This document shows, one piece after another, positions 58,434-61,891 of a stretch of DNA of 61,891 nucleotides. The stretch's first letter is position 1. The number at the start of each line of letters is the position of its first letter. Made by a program: the position numbers and the translations under genes. Below the pieces are notes generated by a model. That model ran no database searches, was not told where the DNA came from, and saw only the letters and a program-made list of their open reading frames with translations. The DNA comes from an uncultured Bacteroidota bacterium (GTDB lineage: Bacteria; Bacteroidota; Bacteroidia; AKYH767-A; JABDAW01), in assembly GCA_903844645.1 (NCBI GenBank), contig CAIMUP010000037.1:1-61891 (forward strand). The letters run 5' to 3'.

Positions 58434-60047
58434 ATGAATGAATATGGAAACAAATCTGAATCGGCTTCGATAGCCGATATCGGGTTAAGGAATGTAGCTA
58501 ATGCTTACTGGAATTTAAGCCCCTCCGAATTAGTCGAACAAACAATAATTCTCGAACAAGGATTACTAACCGAAACTGGTGCGCTCGCCGTAGATACAGG
58601 TCAGTTCACTGGTCGCTCCCCGAAAGATAAGTTCATTGTCTGTGATGAAAAGACAGAGAATAGCGTGTGGTGGGGAGACATCAACATCAAGTTTACACCC
58701 GAAAAATTTGATAGAATCTATGATCGGGTTTGTGCTTACTTCATGGGCAAAGATGTTTATGTTCGCGATTCTTATGCTTGTGCAGATTCCGCTCACCGTC
58801 TTAATATCCGAGTGATTACCGAAGCACCCTGGCAAAATCTTTTTGCCAATAATTTGTTCCTTCGTCCTACAGATGACGAAATTCAAACACAAGTTCCTGA
58901 TTGGACAATCATTGCAGCACCTGGTTACCATGCCGTACCAGATGTTGACGGGACTCGGAGTAAAAACTTTGCCATTATTAACTTTACCAAGAAGGTTATT
59001 CTCATAGGAGGCACTGCATACACTGGCGAAATTAAGAAAGGTATCTTCTCGGTTTTAAATTACATCCTTCCCCATGAGAAGAATGTTTTGTCTATGCACT
59101 GCTCTGCAAACATTGGCAAGGGCGGCGACACAGCAATCTTCTTCGGCTTGTCAGGAACTGGTAAAACCACGCTCTCTGCTGATCCTGAACGAGGGCTGAT
59201 TGGCGATGATGAGCACGGTTGGTCAGATAAATCAGTGTTTAACTTCGAGGGTGGATGCTATGCCAAGTGCGTAAACCTGACAAAGGAAAAAGAACCACAA
59301 ATTTTTAATGCAATTAAGTTCGGGGCGTTGTTAGAGAATATTAATTTTTATGAAGGTTCATCAAAAGTTAATTATGATGACATCAGCAAGACCGAAAATA
59401 CTCGCGTCGCCTACCCGATAGACTTTATCGAGAACGCCGTGGAGCCTTCTGTTGGTGATATTCCTAAAAATATTTTCTTTCTTACGGCGGACGCATTTGG
59501 TGTATTGCCCCCAATATCTAAATTAGATACAGGACAAGCGATGTATCATTTCATTTCCGGTTATACCGCCAAAGTTGCAGGTACAGAAATAGGAATTACC
59601 GAACCACAAACAACTTTCTCCGCTTGCTTTGGCAAGGCATTCCTGCCATTACATCCTACAAAATATGCCGAACTCTTAGGAAGGAAATTAAAGGAAAACA
59701 AAGTCAATGTTTGGTTGGTGAATACCGGTTGGTCAGGGGGTAGTTATGGCGTCGGGAGCCGCATCAAGTTGGCTTATACCCGTGCAATCATCACAGCAGC
59801 TTTAAATGGCGACCTTGATCATGTTCATTTTGAAACACTCCCAGTTTTTGGCTTGGAAATACCGATGGCTTGCCCCAATGTTCCGGCAGAAATGCTGAAT
59901 CCAAGAAACACTTGGGAGGATAAGAATGCCTATGATGCAAAGGCTAATCAATTAGCCGTTGCATTTGTAAAAAACTTTGAGCAGTATGCTGATTTCGCTA
60001 ACGATGAAATCCTTGCCGCCGCTCCAAAAGTATCCGAAATAGCTTAA
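58434..60047 (+). CDS. pckA: Phosphoenolpyruvate carboxykinase (ATP)
   Basis: A 537-residue ATP-type PEPCK. FTGRSPKDKF (58-67) binds oxaloacetate, the kinase-1a P-loop is GLSGTGKTT (238-246), and the metal site DDEHGW lies at 258-263. It interconverts oxaloacetate and PEP with ATP/ADP, the usual enzyme in Bacteroidota. Length matches the family. Confidence 0.96.
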   Translation: MNEYGNKSESASIADIGLRNVANAYWNLSPSELVEQTIILEQGLLTETGALAVDTGQFTGRSPKDKFIVCDEKTENSVWWGDINIKFTPEKFDRIYDRVCAYFMGKDVYVRDSYACADSAHRLNIRVITEAPWQNLFANNLFLRPTDDEIQTQVPDWTIIAAPGYHAVPDVDGTRSKNFAIINFTKKVILIGGTAYTGEIKKGIFSVLNYILPHEKNVLSMHCSANIGKGGDTAIFFGLSGTGKTTLSADPERGLIGDDEHGWSDKSVFNFEGGCYAKCVNLTKEKEPQIFNAIKFGALLENINFYEGSSKVNYDDISKTENTRVAYPIDFIENAVEPSVGDIPKNIFFLTADAFGVLPPISKLDTGQAMYHFISGYTAKVAGTEIGITEPQTTFSACFGKAFLPLHPTKYAELLGRKLKENKVNVWLVNTGWSGGSYGVGSRIKLAYTRAIITAALNGDLDHVHFETLPVFGLEIPMACPNVPAEMLNPRNTWEDKNAYDAKANQLAVAFVKNFEQYADFANDEILAAAPKVSEIA

Positions 60048-60195
60048 CTACTTTATGCGCTAAACCAATATCCTTTTCGTACATCCGAAGTGATTTTGAC
60101 ATATACATTACACTCCAAAAATCCTTGCAATTAATGACACATCCATGAGCCGAACGATCCTAATTTTCATTCATTAAAATACTAATTCCAATACC

Positions 60196-61083
60196 TTGAA
60201 AACACTAAACCTAATCTTGTTTGTTTTTCTTATTACGATCGCAACATCCTTTAACTACAATGCTTTGGCGCAGTCTGTTTACTTTGATTTAAGTCCGGGA
60301 TATGCCCTGAACCTGATGCCCGATGCACCAAACGATGTCTATATGAATTCATTGACGACCTATGCCCCGCTAAAAATATCCGGCTCCTTTGGGAAAGGAT
60401 GGAATTATGGTGCAAATGTGGGCTTTTTCGTAACTCCGTATCTCGCCGTCGAGTTAGGGTTTAACCAATTATCTGGAGGCACGTATTCATCTTCTCAATA
60501 CTTGAGATTAAACGATTCTCAATCCATCACTTTAGATGAATCCAACCATGGAAACATGTTTCGCTTTTGTCCGATGATAAAATATTCTACCTTCGATGGA
60601 AAGATTTTACCGTTCGTGAATAATACCGCTCGAGACGGCGGCAGTTGGGTGGAATATTACATTAAATTTGGCTTCATAATCGGCGTGAGCAACTCCATTA
60701 CTTCTAATCAAACGATTACCAAAACCGATACCACGACCAGTTTGGCATATAACGCTACAACGGTCTATTCTGGAGGCTCTTCGACAGGCTACAACTTTCG
60801 TTTTGGGGTTTCTTTCAAGCAAAACGACAACATCTTTTTGTTTGCCGAAGCCTCCTTCCTTAGCCAATATTTCATCCCGCAGCATTCTGAAATTACATCC
60901 TATACCTATGGCGGTACCGACATCTTGAATACCCTCTCGGCAAGCCAGCGGGAGACCAATTATATCACCACCTATACCTCCATCCATAATACTGGAAAAG
61001 GACCTACACAGGCAGCAGCAAAATCCTATCCCTTCTCCAGCATTGGCTTGAATGTAGGCATCCAATACAAGATAAAAAGATGA
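60196..61083 (+). CDS. Outer-membrane beta-barrel-like protein, TTG start
   Basis: A 295-residue exported protein read from a TTG at 60196 (signal MKTLNLILFVFLITIA ... NALAQ). The mature part has barrel-like strands (GYALNLMP, WNYGANVGFFVTPYLAVEL, YNFRFGVSFKQNDNIFLFAE) and ends in FSSIGLNVGIQYKIKR. No ATG lies close enough to give a full signal peptide, so the TTG start is favoured. No family is recognised beyond porin/OmpA-like barrels. Confidence 0.65.
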   Translation: MKTLNLILFVFLITIATSFNYNALAQSVYFDLSPGYALNLMPDAPNDVYMNSLTTYAPLKISGSFGKGWNYGANVGFFVTPYLAVELGFNQLSGGTYSSSQYLRLNDSQSITLDESNHGNMFRFCPMIKYSTFDGKILPFVNNTARDGGSWVEYYIKFGFIIGVSNSITSNQTITKTDTTTSLAYNATTVYSGGSSTGYNFRFGVSFKQNDNIFLFAEASFLSQYFIPQHSEITSYTYGGTDILNTLSASQRETNYITTYTSIHNTGKGPTQAAAKSYPFSSIGLNVGIQYKIKR

Positions 61084-61138
61084 ACTGCCATGAACCGGAA
61101 TTAACAATGAAGAGACTACCTCACAAATTATTAAAACA

Positions 61139-61681
61139 ATGACCGAACAGAAAGAAAAATGGACTACATTTCTCGCTATTACGACGGTATTGATTGCCGT
61201 TTGTGCGACGCTATCTACCTTTAAGGGCGGGGGGTTCAGCACAAAGTCGTTGCTGAATCAATCGAAGGCAAGCGACCAGTGGGCGTTTTATCAGGCGAAG
61301 GGAATTAAGGGATATTTATACGAACTCCAGCGCGATAAATTGCAACTGGATTTGGATATTAATAAAAAAGAAAACCTATCGCAAACCGTGGTAGATGAAT
61401 ATACCGACAAGATAAATTATTACACCAAAAACATTAAGCGATACAGCCATGAAAAAGACTCGATACAAGCCGTGGCAAAGGGCTTTGAAGCCGACCGCGA
61501 TGAAAACAAAAAGCATTCCGAAGTGTTCGGCATCGCGGTAATTTTTCTACAAGTATCCATCCTGCTTTCATCCATTTCCGCACTCCTGAAAAGGAAATAT
61601 ATATGGCTGCTTTCCCTCGCCGTTGCCGCCGTTGGTATCTTTTATTTCGTGGACGGATTCCTGCTTTTTTATCTCGTTTGA
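61139..61681 (+). CDS. DUF4337 membrane protein
   Basis: A 180-residue protein with one N-terminal membrane helix (about 9-28), a coiled-coil central part (SKASDQWAFYQAKGIKGYLY at 43-62, then many Lys/Asp/Gln) and two C-terminal helices (about 128-147 and 154-178). The arrangement and the DQWAFYQAK motif match DUF4337. Function unknown. It is 55 bases after the barrel gene. Confidence 0.82.
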   Translation: MTEQKEKWTTFLAITTVLIAVCATLSTFKGGGFSTKSLLNQSKASDQWAFYQAKGIKGYLYELQRDKLQLDLDINKKENLSQTVVDEYTDKINYYTKNIKRYSHEKDSIQAVAKGFEADRDENKKHSEVFGIAVIFLQVSILLSSISALLKRKYIWLLSLAVAAVGIFYFVDGFLLFYLV

Positions 61682-61891
61682 TTTTATTGTGGTCTGTCGC
61701 CAGATAGGTTGAAAGATTGTATTATAAGTTTTTTTGCCCTTAATACCCGATGAATGGCTCTTTAAAGCCAGCGTTACGTATGAGTTTTATAATCATCGTC
61801 CTGTTGTTGCTCCCAAAAAGTCGCAATCACAAGACTATGAATGAAAAATTATCGAACGTATCCTAAAAGGTTTTCTCCTTTAAGATTTCTA
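61682..61891. other. Right-edge sequence without a confident gene
   Basis: A 38-codon frame begins at about 61750 (MNGSLKPALRMSFIIIVLLL) and could encode a short membrane peptide, but I cannot tell it from noise. No repeat period is visible. Confidence 0.3.

Noticed and set aside
1-61891. tRNA, rRNA, transposase or phage genes
   Set aside because: I looked in all gaps and saw no cloverleaf, rRNA core sequence, DDE transposase or phage structural gene.

Overview
The window looks like a chromosomal segment of a member of the Bacteroidota, probably near Chitinophagales/Sphingobacteriales. Supporting signs are Bacteroidota-type promoters (TAnnTTTG at -7, often TTG 16-21 bp upstream), two proteins with C-terminal type IX secretion (T9SS) sorting domains, the futalosine menaquinone gene mqnD, lipoproteins with the GCTDxxAxNYxxxADxDDGSC motif, and a dihydroceramide-type desaturase. 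I saw no rRNA, tRNA, CRISPR, prophage or transposase gene.

Layout. 1-3.0 kb: a partial DUF3089 lipoprotein, an AHSA1/SRPBCC protein and unknown genes. 3.0-9.8 kb: a minus-strand surface-polysaccharide cluster (flippase, two sulfotransferases, Wzy-like polymerase, GT4, hexapeptide acyltransferase, methyltransferase). 10.4-12.7 kb: an MpaB/rubber-oxygenase-like protein followed by a methyltransferase. 13.1-16.5 kb: lytic transglycosylase, mqnD, hldD. 17.2-21.8 kb: desaturase, surE, lpxB, sufD. 22.6-29.4 kb: ispH, rpsA, pyrR-pyrB and an ABC importer. 29.7-34.9 kb: an ABC-2 exporter, a TrpX-like binding protein and a LemA/TPM module. 35.5-47.2 kb: a T9SS repeat protein, a DinB/YfiT protein, nadK, a SPOR protein, a GT2 fusion, recR, purD and thyA-folA. 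47.5-53.5 kb: small membrane proteins, a stop-interrupted T9SS gene, ctaB and cytochrome oxidase subunits. 54.6-57.8 kb: five tandem paralogous lipoproteins and a DUF4907 protein. 57.9-61.7 kb: a lipoprotein, pckA, an outer-membrane protein and a DUF4337 protein.

The most unusual feature is not a gene. Every gene-free gap longer than about 300 bp, except 49570-49904, holds a tandem array with a period of 21 bp (or 42 = 2 x 21). There are sixteen arrays totalling about 4.1 kb. Their sequences are unrelated from locus to locus, yet the period is constant, and it is kept even where one repeat family gives way to another or has decayed. Many units have short palindromic arms, and in several arrays the spacer between the arms occurs in both orientations. 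The arrays lie between transcription units, never inside genes or tight operon gaps. Because 21 bp is both seven codons and about two helical turns, the arrays create long spurious open frames on both strands. I do not know a named family for this, and I treat it as the main candidate for a previously undescribed system.

Secondary points are a recurrent TAnnTTTG-N4/5-ATG spacing that suggests leaderless transcripts, a dispersed REP-like hairpin element, a nonsense codon in a T9SS surface-protein gene, and the desaturase with strong similarity to animal DEGS1.
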